From: a virus
IMG/VR virus record: IMGVR_UViG_3300044846_000186
Span: 1 to 23,561 of that record
Length of the DNA stretch: 23,561 nucleotides
Reading direction: 5' to 3' (one strand)
Shown here: in pieces, positions 1 to 6,843 of the stretch
Position numbering within the stretch: the stretch's first letter is position 1
Layout of the letters: every line of letters begins with the position of its first letter
Program-made: the position numbers and the translations under genes
The notes under the pieces: generated by a model
Database searches by the model: none
Told to the model about the DNA's origin: nothing
The model's input: only the letters and a program-made list of their open reading frames with translations

Positions 1-221
1 TGAGAAAACTAAACGCTATATGGCTTCTCCTAACCCACAAAGCTTACTTCCTTGCAGTATGTAAGACAGGTAAAAACGGAGACGATATGACCACGATAGG
101 ACACTACACCTATGCAATGGCAGAAACCCTAATTAACAAGCATATAGCAGACGTAGACACATACTTAGACCAAGAAGATGCAATAGACGAAGCTAACGAT
201 ATAATTAACGGAATACTATGA
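1..221 (+). CDS. Small hypothetical protein, 5' edge cut by one base
   Basis: The reading frame is open from the first base. The window begins with 'tg aga aaa', so the start codon (ATG, GTG or TTG) has probably lost only its first base. The product would be about 73 residues, with a hydrophobic N-terminal stretch (AIWLLL) followed by an acidic, helical C-terminal half (TYLDQEDAIDEANDII). I do not recognise the family. The stop codon TGA overlaps the ATG of the following methyltransferase in an ATGA arrangement, so the two are probably translationally coupled. Confidence 0.6.
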   Translation, partial: RKLNAIWLLLTHKAYFLAVCKTGKNGDDMTTIGHYTYAMAETLINKHIADVDTYLDQEDAIDEANDIINGIL

Positions 222-1384
222 TACAAAACGTACCAATCAACACAGTTAAAGCAAACCCTAACAACCCCAGGATAATTAAAGACGATAAGTTTGCAAAGCT
301 CGTAAAGTCAATTAACGAGTTCCCACAAATGCTAAACCTTAGACCTATTGTAGTAAATGATGATATGGTTGTGCTTGGTGGCAATATGAGATTAAAGGCT
401 TGTAAGGAAGCAGGACTTAAAGAGATACCGATTATTAAAGCAAGTGAATTAACCGAGCAGCAGCAAAAGGAATTTATAGTTAAAGACAACGTAGGCTATG
501 GCGAATGGGATTGGAACGACCTTGCAAATAATTGGGATAGTGAGCAGCTAATTGATTGGGGATTAGATATACCAGGTTTTGATGCCGAAGTTATAGAAGC
601 CGAGGAAGATGATTTTGCAGTTCCAGACGGGGGAATAGAAACGGATATAGTATTAGGAGATTTATTTGAGATAGGGGAACACCGATTGCTTTGTGGGGAT
701 AGTACGGATAGCGACCAAGTGGCAAAGCTAATGAACGGGCAGAAGGCTGATATGGTATTTACAGACCCACCTTACAATGTGGCTTATGAAGGTGGTAGCA
801 AAAAAAGAGATGCTATTGCAAATGATAAAATAAATGACTTTTATAAATTTCTTTACGATGTTTATACTAATTGCTTTTTATTTATGAATGATGGTAGTCC
901 TATTTATGTTGCACATAGTGAATTAGAAAGAGCAAATTTTATTTTAGCTTTTGTTGATGCTGGTTTTAAATATTCAAGTATTATAGTTTGGGTTAAAAAC
1001 AATAGTACATTTTCAATGAATAAGGACTATAAGTGGAAGCACGAACCTATAATATATGGTTGGAAACAAGGTAAAGAAAGAGTATGGCAAGGAGATAATA
1101 AACAAGACACTGTATGGAATATCGATAGACCATCAAGAAGTGAAGAACATCCTACGATGAAACCTATTGAATTATGTGAAAAGGCAATAAAAAATAGTTC
1201 AATTGAAAATTCATTAATATTTGAACCATTTACAGGTTCTGGTTCTACAATGGTAGCTGCACACCAATTAAAAAGGAAGTGCTACGGTACAGAACTTGAC
1301 CCTAAATATTGCCAAGTGATAGTAGATAGGATGCGTAAACTTGACCCAACATTAGTTATTAAAAAGAACGGAGAACCAATTTAA
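218..1384 (+). CDS. ParB-like domain fused to beta-class DNA methyltransferase
   Basis: This 388-residue protein should methylate adenine-N6 or cytosine-N4 in DNA. Residues about 5-75 look like a ParB/sulfiredoxin-type DNA-binding domain, with the signature GGNMRLKA at 54-61. The methyltransferase half has the catalytic motif TDPPYNV (DPPY at 183-186), then HPTMKP (311-316), then the SAM-binding motif FTGSGST starting near 338. Catalytic motif before SAM motif is the beta-class order. Such ParB-methyltransferase fusions commonly sit beside phage terminase genes, where they may protect DNA from host restriction. The start ATG overlaps the upstream stop. Bases about 790-1260, between the two motif blocks, are markedly richer in A/T and use GAT/AAT codons where the flanks use GAC/AAC, which suggests that the target-recognition region was exchanged. 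The target sequence cannot be read from the protein. Confidence 0.9.
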   Translation: MIQNVPINTVKANPNNPRIIKDDKFAKLVKSINEFPQMLNLRPIVVNDDMVVLGGNMRLKACKEAGLKEIPIIKASELTEQQQKEFIVKDNVGYGEWDWNDLANNWDSEQLIDWGLDIPGFDAEVIEAEEDDFAVPDGGIETDIVLGDLFEIGEHRLLCGDSTDSDQVAKLMNGQKADMVFTDPPYNVAYEGGSKKRDAIANDKINDFYKFLYDVYTNCFLFMNDGSPIYVAHSELERANFILAFVDAGFKYSSIIVWVKNNSTFSMNKDYKWKHEPIIYGWKQGKERVWQGDNKQDTVWNIDRPSRSEEHPTMKPIELCEKAIKNSSIENSLIFEPFTGSGSTMVAAHQLKRKCYGTELDPKYCQVIVDRMRKLDPTLVIKKNGEPI

Positions 1385-1403
1385 AAACAGCGAAATTACA
1401 GCG

Positions 1404-1772
1404 ATGCCTAATCCACAAAATATAGAGCCATACAAAATGCAGAAGGGGGAAACATTGAACCCAAACGGCAGACCTCGTAAGTATGTAAGCCTACTTAAAG
1501 AGCAGGGATATAAACTTGCGGAGATAAACGACACCATACAAGCTATGATGTCAATGGACTTAGAGGAACTTAAAACAGTATGGGATAACCCGAAGGCAAC
1601 AATACTTGAAAAGACAATAGCAGCAGCTATGCGGAAGAGCTTGGAGAAGGGCAGCCTTTATAGTTTAGAAACTTTGCTTACCCGTGTATATGGTAAGCCA
1701 AAAGAACAGATGGACATACAAACAGATAACAGAATAGAGATAGTATTTGTAGACGGCAAGACAATTCTTTAA
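1404..1772 (+). CDS. Putative terminase small subunit (DUF5681-like N-terminus)
   Basis: This 122-residue protein lies directly before the large terminase, with its stop and the next start overlapping by one base (TAATG). The N-terminal segment KGETLNPNGRPRK (residues 14-26) resembles the 'GNPxGRPK' signature of DUF5681-type phage proteins, which I associate with packaging loci. The rest is mostly helical, ending with a GKPKEQMDIQTD segment and a short beta-like tail. Small terminases bind the packaging start site on DNA and load the large subunit. That role is inferred from position and size, not from a diagnostic motif. The ATG at 1404 follows the methyltransferase stop by about 20 nt. Confidence 0.6.
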   Translation: MPNPQNIEPYKMQKGETLNPNGRPRKYVSLLKEQGYKLAEINDTIQAMMSMDLEELKTVWDNPKATILEKTIAAAMRKSLEKGSLYSLETLLTRVYGKPKEQMDIQTDNRIEIVFVDGKTIL

Positions 1773-2920
1773 TGCGGATAGAACTACCGAACGGACATAT
1801 AAATCAAAAGAAGATACTTGACTGCGAAGCCAGGTACATAGTTGTTATGTGTGGGAGAAGGTTCGGCAAATCGGAACTAAGCCAGATCAAATGTATTACA
1901 ACCGCAATCAAAGGCGGTCAGGTTGCTTACATAACCCCTACCTATAAATTGGCTAAGGTATTTTTTGAGAAGTTATGCAATAGCCTTCCATTCCCTAATA
2001 ACAAATCGGACTTAAATATTAGCTTCCCGAATGGTGGCAAAGTTGAATTCTTTACAGGGGAACGATTGGATAACTTAAGAGGGCGAAAGTTTAACCTGGT
2101 AATAGTAGACGAGGCTTCCTTTATACCTAACTTAGAAGATGGGTGGCTTAACTCAATAAGACCTACCTTAACTGACTATAAGGGTAAGGCTATATTCTTA
2201 AGCACCCCTAAAGGTAAAAACTACTTCTTTAGTTTGTTTAGCAAAGCCGAACCCGATTGGCAAAGCTTTAAATTCACTACATACGATAACCCTTACATAG
2301 ACCCGAATGAGATAGACGATGCAAGGAAGCAACTGCCAGAGGTTGTGTTTGAGCAAGAGTATATGGCAAACCCTGCGGAGAACGCAGCAAACCCATTTGG
2401 TAGCCAACATATTCGCAAGTGCTTACACCCAGTAACAACAATGCCGGTAGTAGCTTATGGTATTGACCTTGCGAAGTCGGTCGATTGGACAGTTATCGTA
2501 GGCTTAGACGAAGACGGGAATGTGGCTTATTTTGACCGCTTTCAAATGGATTGGCATAATACCAAGCAAACAATCCTTAGGCTGCCTAAATGCCCTATCC
2601 TTGTCGATTCTACGGGGGTTGGCGACCCGATACTCGAAGACCTGCAAAGAGAAGGGGTAATGATACAAGGCTTAAAGTTCACAAGTTCAAGTAAGCAACA
2701 ACTTATGGAAGGCTTACAGGCTGCAATACATCAAGGTAAAATAGGCTATCCTGAAGGGATAATTAGCCAGGAGTTAGAAGTATTTGAGTATATGTATACG
2801 GCAACGGGGGTAAAGTACTCCGCACCTTCAGGCTTTCACGATGATGCCGTAATGGCTTTGGCATTGGCTTGGCAGAACTTCAGCCTTAAACGTGGCACGG
2901 GTAGGTATGCCTTCCTATAA
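1772..2920 (+). CDS. terL: Terminase large subunit (ATPase and nuclease)
   Basis: This is the DNA-packaging motor that drives genome entry into the prohead and cuts the concatemer. The N-terminal ATPase shows Walker A GRRFGKS (28-34), Walker B LVIVDEA (109-115) with the catalytic glutamate, and the coupling motif STPKG (144-148). The C-terminal RNase H-like nuclease shows three acidic positions: D232 in YGIDLAKS, D279 in LVDSTG, and D357/D358 in FHDDAVMA. At 382 residues it is short for a TerL (often 400-600) but contains both domains in full. It starts on the ATG that overlaps the upstream stop codon. No terminator-like hairpin follows; a promoter-like sequence starts 25 nt after the stop. 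Confidence 0.95.
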   Translation: MRIELPNGHINQKKILDCEARYIVVMCGRRFGKSELSQIKCITTAIKGGQVAYITPTYKLAKVFFEKLCNSLPFPNNKSDLNISFPNGGKVEFFTGERLDNLRGRKFNLVIVDEASFIPNLEDGWLNSIRPTLTDYKGKAIFLSTPKGKNYFFSLFSKAEPDWQSFKFTTYDNPYIDPNEIDDARKQLPEVVFEQEYMANPAENAANPFGSQHIRKCLHPVTTMPVVAYGIDLAKSVDWTVIVGLDEDGNVAYFDRFQMDWHNTKQTILRLPKCPILVDSTGVGDPILEDLQREGVMIQGLKFTSSSKQQLMEGLQAAIHQGKIGYPEGIISQELEVFEYMYTATGVKYSAPSGFHDDAVMALALAWQNFSLKRGTGRYAFL

Positions 2921-2933
2921 TTGCAACAAGGTT
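2908..2933 (+). repeat. Imperfect direct repeat, copy 1
   Basis: This 26-nt stretch at the end of the large terminase gene matches positions 3102-3126 at about 22 of 26 aligned positions, including an identical 11-mer TAATTGCAACA followed by GGTT after a one-base indel. The two copies flank the promoter and the first mini-ORF. The cause is unknown; duplication or recombination is possible. Confidence 0.5.
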
Positions 2934-2944
2934 ACAAAAATAAA

Positions 2945-2975
2945 TTTGGTGGATTGTGTAAAACTTGTATATTTG
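2945..2975 (+). promoter_or_regulatory. Bacteroidota-type promoter (TTTG-N19-TATATTTG)
   Basis: TTTG at 2945-2948 is followed after exactly 19 nt by TATATTTG at 2968-2975, a full match to the Bacteroides/Flavobacterium housekeeping consensus TTTG-N19-TAnnTTTG. It lies in the gap after the large terminase and would drive the small-ORF cluster starting at 3004, with transcription starting a few bases after 2975. It is the best host-type promoter in the window. Confidence 0.7.
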
Positions 2976-3003
2976 GTTATTATTTAATCAAAACACAAAC
3001 ACA

Positions 3004-3090
3004 ATGAAAAAAGAAACCGCACAACTTTTAGCCGTATTTTTAGTAGCTTGTTACCTTATAGGACAATTACAAGATATATACTCAAAATGA
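3004..3090 (+). CDS. Putative 28-residue membrane peptide
   Basis: The short frame begins with MKKETAQLLAVF and has one hydrophobic segment (about residues 7-20: QLLAVFLVACYLIG) and a polar tail. It has an ATG start preceded by an A-rich leader (AAACACAAACACA) typical of Bacteroidota translation starts, and lies about 28 nt after the promoter at 2945-2975. Its TGA overlaps the next ATG (ATGA). No family is recognised. The single predicted membrane helix, start context and overlap with the next small frame support it, but so short an ORF may be fortuitous. Confidence 0.45.
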   Translation: MKKETAQLLAVFLVACYLIGQLQDIYSK

Positions 3091-3212
3091 TATACGCTAT
3101 TTGCCTTCTGCTAATTGCAACAGGTTTTGTAATGGCAGCATTATTTGACTACACAATTAAAAACTATGACCCAAAGCACAAAAGATTACATAGACAAATA
3201 TTACGCAAGTGA
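3087..3212 (+). CDS. Putative 41-residue membrane peptide
   Basis: The frame begins MIYAICLLLIATGFVMAALF, a hydrophobic helix of about 18 residues, and continues with a basic tail (KHKRLHRQILRK), as in a one-pass protein with its positive end in the cytoplasm. It starts on an ATG overlapping the stop of the previous mini-ORF and overlaps the following gene (start 3166) by 47 nt in another frame. Function is unknown. The pair of tiny membrane peptides may be a small accessory cassette, but coding has not been shown. Confidence 0.45.
   Translation: MIYAICLLLIATGFVMAALFDYTIKNYDPKHKRLHRQILRK
3102..3126 (+). repeat. Imperfect direct repeat, copy 2
   Basis: This is the second copy of the repeat seen at 2908-2933, sharing TGCCTTC at one end and TAATTGCAACA plus GGTT at the other. 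It falls inside the 41-residue membrane ORF, in the codons for its hydrophobic helix. The spacing between copies is 194 nt. Confidence 0.5.
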
Positions 3213-3378
3213 GCCTATTAGTATAATGATGAATAACATAGATGCGACCTATTTGGAAATACTTACCTACTGCAACGAGAAGGGTTACGAACCTGCAAAG
3301 CGTAGATTAAGGAAACCAGAACATAAGTCAGAAATTGGCTTTTTTGATATTGATAACTACAAACCCGAAACGATATGA
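3166..3378 (+). CDS. Small hypothetical protein
   Basis: This 70-residue protein begins MTQSTKDYIDKYYASEP. The ATG at 3166 is preferred over a TTG at 3145 because it shortens the overlap with the preceding frame and is the standard codon. The protein is polar and probably helical, with a basic KRRLRKPEHK stretch near residues 45-54. No catalytic motif or membrane segment is visible and I recognise no family. Its TGA overlaps the next gene's ATG (ATGA), so it belongs to the same operon as the HTH protein that follows. Confidence 0.65.
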   Translation: MTQSTKDYIDKYYASEPISIMMNNIDATYLEILTYCNEKGYEPAKRRLRKPEHKSEIGFFDIDNYKPETI

Positions 3379-3584
3379 ATGCAGATATAAAAAAATTGAT
3401 TAATAGTATGCATTGGTTTGAAATAGAACTTTTAAAAGCTTACTATAATCACAATAAAAATATAAGCAAATTGAGTAAAGATTGTAAAATATCTTATATG
3501 TATTTATGGAGAAAATTAAACAAATTAAAACAAACGGGTAAATTTAAATTACTTGACTATCCAGAATATTTTAACCAAAACTAA
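3375..3584 (+). CDS. Small helix-turn-helix-like DNA-binding protein
   Basis: This 69-residue, lysine-rich protein contains a helix-turn-helix-like stretch near residues 28-52 (NISKLSKDCKIS, then YMYLWRKLNKLK), similar in pattern to sigma-70 region 4 or resolvase-type HTHs. It is likely a transcription regulator or DNA-binding accessory protein. The start overlaps the upstream stop by 4 nt. The gene is clearly more A/T-rich than its neighbours and uses AAT/GAT/TTA-type codons, which suggests recent acquisition. It could also be the remnant of a larger mobile protein, since an HTH of this size is often the tail of a homing endonuclease. Confidence 0.55.
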   Translation: MNADIKKLINSMHWFEIELLKAYYNHNKNISKLSKDCKISYMYLWRKLNKLKQTGKFKLLDYPEYFNQN

Positions 3585-3588
3585 ACAA

Positions 3589-4053
3589 ATGGAACTACAA
3601 CAAATCTTCGAAACAACAAAAGAACAAAGGGTGGAGTTTACCCACCAATTAATTGAACGTTTAAACGCAGGGGAACTTGATCCGTTAAAAACACACCTCC
3701 AGGTTAAAGCCTTAGAGGATATGCTTGAAACCCTAAAGGCAAACAAGGACTACAAAGATGCCGTATTACAAGCAGCCGTTCTTAATGGTAAGGACTTTGA
3801 GTATATGAGCGCAAAGTTTAACATTAGAGAAGTAGGGGTTAAGTATGACTTTAGCAAATGTGAAAGTCCTGCATACGATGAGATATTAAGCGAGTACAAT
3901 AGCGCAGCTAAAGCCAAAAAGGATATGGAAGATTTCTTAAAGAAAGTTCCGCATCAAGGACTTGATATTATTAACGGAGTTACGGGCGAGGTTACAAAGG
4001 TTTACCCACCTGCTAAGAGTAGCACAACAAGTGTAGCCGTATCATTAAAGTAA
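3589..4053 (+). CDS. Hypothetical phage protein
   Basis: The product is 154 residues from the ATG at 3589, preceded by the A-rich context CTAAACAA. An upstream in-frame start at 3553 lies inside the previous gene and is less likely. The N-terminal two thirds are helical (MELQQIFETTKEQRVEFTH; LQVKALEDMLETLKANKDYK) and probably form a coiled coil. The C-terminal part (HQGLDIINGVTGEVTKVYPP) is beta-like. There is no signal peptide, membrane segment or enzymatic motif. Its position between packaging and tail genes suggests a virion or assembly role, but I do not recognise the family. Confidence 0.7.
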   Translation: MELQQIFETTKEQRVEFTHQLIERLNAGELDPLKTHLQVKALEDMLETLKANKDYKDAVLQAAVLNGKDFEYMSAKFNIREVGVKYDFSKCESPAYDEILSEYNSAAKAKKDMEDFLKKVPHQGLDIINGVTGEVTKVYPPAKSSTTSVAVSLK

Positions 4054-4060
4054 TAAAAAT

Positions 4061-4091
4061 ATTGTACTTCTTTGCAATTTGCTTACCTTTG
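4061..4091 (+). promoter_or_regulatory. Putative promoter (ATTG-N19-TACCTTTG)
   Basis: ATTG at 4061-4064 and TACCTTTG at 4084-4091 are separated by 19 nt. This is one mismatch from the Bacteroidota consensus TTTG-N19-TAnnTTTG, and the -7 box fits fully. It lies in the 97-nt gap before the tail assembly chaperone gene at 4151 and would give a leader of roughly 50 nt. The same gap also holds a short open frame, so the match could be partly fortuitous. Confidence 0.45.
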
Positions 4092-4150
4092 GCAGCGTTA
4101 GCTTACATAGGTGGGCATCTTGCTTATGAGATAATATTAAAACTAAGAAA

Positions 4151-4825
4151 ATGACTTGGAACGAATTAACAGTTTGGCAGTACCAACAGATTTACCCAAT
4201 AGTTACAAAGCCTGAGAAGGATTGGACTACCTTAGACGTGGAAAGTAAGTTAGTAGGTATAATCTTTAACCTTACCGACACCCAGGTAGATAGCCTAAGC
4301 GTAAAGCAGTTTAACAAATTAAAGGTAAACTTAAGCTTCTTAGACGACAAAATAGAAGGTAAGCCGGTTAAGTACACCGAAGTAAACGGCAAACGTTACA
4401 AGTTTATCTATGATGTGCAACAAATCAAAGCAGCCAGATACATAGAAACTAAAGTATTTAGCACCGACTTAGTTGGTAACCTACACAAGTTAGCAGCCTC
4501 AATGGTTATGCCTCAGCGCAAAACTTGGTACGGCAAATGGAAAAATGAGAAGTACGATGCAGCTAAGCATAGCCAATATGCAGAAGATTTACAAGGGGCA
4601 AATTTTATGCACGTTTACCAATCCATTGTTTTTTTTTATCAAGTTTACAGAAATTGGATAGAAGTTTCTCAGGGTTATTTGATACAAGAGATGATAGCGA
4701 AGGGTCTGGATACGGAGACGGCACTAAAGGTGGTTCAAACTTTATGCGAGACTTTGGATGGCAATATTGTACCAAATCTGTTGCCGACCACGAAAATATC
4801 ACAGTTGACCAAAGCTATGAGTTAA
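4151..4825 (+). CDS. Tail assembly chaperone, zero-frame product (gpG-like)
   Basis: This 224-residue protein is the short form of a probable lambda gpG/gpGT-type chaperone, which holds the tape measure protein in solution while the tail tube forms. It opens MTWNELTVWQYQQIYPI and is mostly helical with aromatic-rich stretches. After the T-run at 4629-4637 it continues in frame 0 for another 62 residues (NWIEVSQGYLIQEMIAKG..., ending QLTKAMS), which look like ordinary amphipathic helices. Evidence for the chaperone role is the overlapping -1 frame, the heptamer and its place in the tail module. No strong sequence signature is visible to me. The tape measure gene is unusually distant, 4 kb downstream. 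Confidence 0.6.
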   Translation: MTWNELTVWQYQQIYPIVTKPEKDWTTLDVESKLVGIIFNLTDTQVDSLSVKQFNKLKVNLSFLDDKIEGKPVKYTEVNGKRYKFIYDVQQIKAARYIETKVFSTDLVGNLHKLAASMVMPQRKTWYGKWKNEKYDAAKHSQYAEDLQGANFMHVYQSIVFFYQVYRNWIEVSQGYLIQEMIAKGLDTETALKVVQTLCETLDGNIVPNLLPTTKISQLTKAMS

Positions 4826-4908
4826 CCACAATACAATTCTTAAATACACTATCCTATCTAAAGGCTAAGGCTGATTATGACAAGGAGCAACATAGGAAAT
4901 TAAAGTAG
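4151..4908 (+). CDS. Tail assembly chaperone, -1 frameshift product (gpGT-like)
   Basis: The long form is predicted to use frame 0 for 162 codons (to 4636) and then the -1 frame to the TAG at 4906-4908, giving about 252 residues. The added segment begins LSSLQKLDRSFSGLF, passes through a glycine/serine/aspartate-rich linker (EGSGYGDGTKGGSN) and ends in a helical tail (YELTTIQFLNTLSYLKAKAD). The -1 frame has no separate ATG near its beginning, it is open across the whole overlap and it extends 83 nt past the zero-frame stop. In lambda-like phages the shift ratio sets the gpG:gpGT balance. A one-base sequencing error in the T9 run is the main alternative. Confidence 0.6.
4630..4636 (+). promoter_or_regulatory. 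Slippery heptamer T TTT TTT for -1 frameshifting
   Basis: Within a run of nine T (4629-4637), the frame-0 codons are GTT TTT TTT TAT, so the heptamer T-TTT-TTT is aligned for simultaneous -1 slippage of both tRNAs. The only downstream structure I see is a weak hairpin, AGAAA (4649-4653) with TTTCT (4665-4669), 12 nt after the heptamer. Slippage would join frame 0 to the open -1 frame. Confidence 0.6.
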
Positions 4909-4910
4909 AC

Positions 4911-4950
4911 CCCCACGACCCTGCCAATTTTGGTGGGGTTAGTTATTTTT
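4911..4950 (+). terminator. Probable intrinsic terminator after the chaperone gene
   Basis: CCCCAC (4911-4916) pairs with GTGGGG (4933-4938) around a 16-nt loop, followed by a T-rich stretch ending ATTTTT at 4945-4950. It starts 3 nt after the -1 frame stop. The long loop makes it weaker than the other two terminators in the window. Confidence 0.55.
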
Positions 4951-4960
4951 AGACCTTCCT

Positions 4961-4968
4961 TATATTTA
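4961..4968 (+). promoter_or_regulatory. TATATTTA box 5 nt before a GTG start
   Basis: TATATTTA differs from the Bacteroidota -7 box TAnnTTTG in its last base and lies exactly 5 nt before the GTG at 4974. The same box and spacing occur before 13525. Both follow a terminator hairpin. Transcription would begin at or next to the GTG, giving a leaderless message. No convincing -33 TTTG is present here. Confidence 0.45.
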
Positions 4969-4973
4969 TTAGC

Positions 4974-5651
4974 GTGAGTATATCTAAAGCACAAATACAA
5001 GCGTTGAGGGAAGGCTTTATACAAAGCTTAGGCGGTAGCTTTAATAAATACAAGCCAGGAGAACTTCCCGTTTTAGAAGATACTTTAGCTTTATATGGTA
5101 AAGCGTTTAACGATAAGATAGTAGAAATACTTGATAAGGATAATATTACAAGTTCTGGTAGATTAGCAGAACCGGCTTTACCAATCATTACTAAATTCGG
5201 AACAGGTTACATTTTAAGCTTAGGTTACGAACCAGGAAGCGAAGCATCTAAATACTATGACTTTGTAAACAAAGGGGTAAAAGGTACAAAGAACGAGAAA
5301 GCAGACGGCAAAACACCTTATGCTTTTAAGGGTAATAAAAAAGCAGTTCCGGTCAGTTCAATAGAAAAATGGCTTGGATATAACAAGTTAAAATCTGTAT
5401 CAGTAAAAAAGTACACAAAGCTTGGAACGGAAAGCAAAGCAATAGATAGCAAGAAGTCCTTAGCCTTTTTAATTGCTCGTAGTATACATAGGAAAGGTTT
5501 AAAATCTACACGCTACTTTGATAGAGCGGTAGCACAAATATTTAATAAAGAATTTATTGAGAATATAGCACTTGCAGTAGGGGGCGATATTCAAATACAA
5601 ATAAAGCAAACAATTAACGAAAGTAAGAATGGCAATAACAGTAACAAGTAG
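4974..5651 (+). CDS. Putative tail-completion / neck protein (HK97 gp10-like)
   Basis: This is a 225-residue basic protein with a GTG start. The C-terminal part reads SLAFLIARSIHRKGLKSTRYFDRAV (about residues 163-187), the pattern 'I-x-R-KG-x-KxTxFFxxA' seen in gp10-like or Mu gpG-like tail-completion proteins. The upstream part is rich in glycine and lysine. These proteins join the finished tail to the head or terminate the tube. The assignment rests on this motif and on tail-module context. The GTG lies 5 nt after a TATATTTA box, downstream of a terminator. The gene overlaps the next by 23 nt. Confidence 0.55.
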   Translation: MSISKAQIQALREGFIQSLGGSFNKYKPGELPVLEDTLALYGKAFNDKIVEILDKDNITSSGRLAEPALPIITKFGTGYILSLGYEPGSEASKYYDFVNKGVKGTKNEKADGKTPYAFKGNKKAVPVSSIEKWLGYNKLKSVSVKKYTKLGTESKAIDSKKSLAFLIARSIHRKGLKSTRYFDRAVAQIFNKEFIENIALAVGGDIQIQIKQTINESKNGNNSNK

Positions 5652-6843
5652 TCCTGCACCTTATTCGTCTATGCACGATAACCTGTGGTTCGTATCAAGT
5701 TCTACTAATAGCGGAACTACAAACTTTAAGTTTGTTTATGATGTCTACATAAACGGAAGTCAAATAATTAGGTCTAAGGTATTCCCTGCTCCAAGTGCAG
5801 AAGGTAGCTACGGGGTGTTTAACGCATCTCCAATGGTTAGAAGTTTTGTTACTAACTATTTTGAGCCTTCGGGCAATTCAATACTTGTAGCATCAAACGA
5901 TAAAATCAAAGTAGATTATCAACTAAGAATAGGCGAAGAGGTAAGCGGTGTAACGACTACAAACTTAGCGTCTGGCAACTTCTCTGCTTACAACTTTGTA
6001 CCGCCATTGTTTGCAGACGTATTTTTAACAAAAAACAAAACACCTTTAGTGTTATCGGACTATTACGATAATTTACTATTGGAAAACTTTACCGATGACT
6101 TCTTAACGGAACGTGATACGGATAACATAACGCTTGAATACGGAGATAACTTTTACATTACGTTTTTACGAATAGCAACGGGCGGTTATTCAGCTTGGGT
6201 TGAAGTAGTCGGACAAAATGAAGCAGTTACTAATACAGTATCGGGTAACATAACCTTGAACGGACAATTTAATATGTTTAATCTACAAGCAGGGCATATA
6301 AACGATTGGGCATCTGGAACTATAATCAACGAGAATACTTACGGCTATAATTTCTATTTAAAAAGAGGAATAGCAAAGACAAGGGTAATTAAGATAAGAC
6401 ATAAGTGCTATCCTAAATACCAACAATTTAACTTAGAGTTTCTAAATAGGCTTGGCGGTTGGGACACAAAGAAGTTCGCCCTTGTTAATAGAAGGTCGAG
6501 CGAATATCAAAGAGCATCTTACAGGCGTAGCGATTGGCAACTTGTAGGTGGGCAAATGACAAATATAGATGGATATAACAGATATAACGAAACAACTTTC
6601 AACTATGCTATTCAGCATAAAGATAAATATAAGCTTATTAGTGATTGGGTTAGTGAACAAGACTATTCTTGGTTGGCTCAGCTTGTATCGAGTCCTATTG
6701 TATATATGGAGGTTCTTGGTGCTTACTTCCCTGTTACCATAAGCACAAGCAATTATGAGTATAAGTTAGAAAGTGCGGATAAACTATTTAACTTTGAAAT
6801 TGAAGTAGAAGTAGGTAAGTATTTAACAAGCCAATTTAGATAA
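5629..6843 (+). CDS. Putative distal tail / baseplate protein
   Basis: This 404-residue protein, opening MAITVTSSPAPYSSMHDNLW, is predominantly beta-strand with few charged helices, as in tail-tip or distal-tail proteins. The segment QFNLEFLNRLGGWDTKKFAL (near residues 265-285) resembles a conserved block that I associate with Bacteroidota phage tail proteins. It has no signal peptide or catalytic motif. Its ATG lies inside the end of the previous gene, and its stop overlaps the next ATG in TAATG form. It probably works with the following 684-residue protein at the tail tip. The exact role is inferred from size, composition and position. Confidence 0.5.
   Translation: MAITVTSSPAPYSSMHDNLWFVSSSTNSGTTNFKFVYDVYINGSQIIRSKVFPAPSAEGSYGVFNASPMVRSFVTNYFEPSGNSILVASNDKIKVDYQLRIGEEVSGVTTTNLASGNFSAYNFVPPLFADVFLTKNKTPLVLSDYYDNLLLENFTDDFLTERDTDNITLEYGDNFYITFLRIATGGYSAWVEVVGQNEAVTNTVSGNITLNGQFNMFNLQAGHINDWASGTIINENTYGYNFYLKRGIAKTRVIKIRHKCYPKYQQFNLEFLNRLGGWDTKKFALVNRRSSEYQRASYRRSDWQLVGGQMTNIDGYNRYNETTFNYAIQHKDKYKLISDWVSEQDYSWLAQLVSSPIVYMEVLGAYFPVTISTSNYEYKLESADKLFNFEIEVEVGKYLTSQFR

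Noticed and set aside
4062-4154. A 30-residue hydrophobic frame (LYFFAICLPLAALAYIGG...) ending in an ATGA overlap with the chaperone gene
   Set aside because: It has no ATG, only a TTG start, and lies over a promoter-like sequence. It resembles the mini-ORF at 3087 in character but cannot be separated from chance.
4654-4908. Separate gene beginning at the TTG at 4654
   Set aside because: It has a non-standard start deep inside another gene. Its frame is open back to the T-run in the -1 register, so it is better read as the frameshift extension of the 4151 gene.
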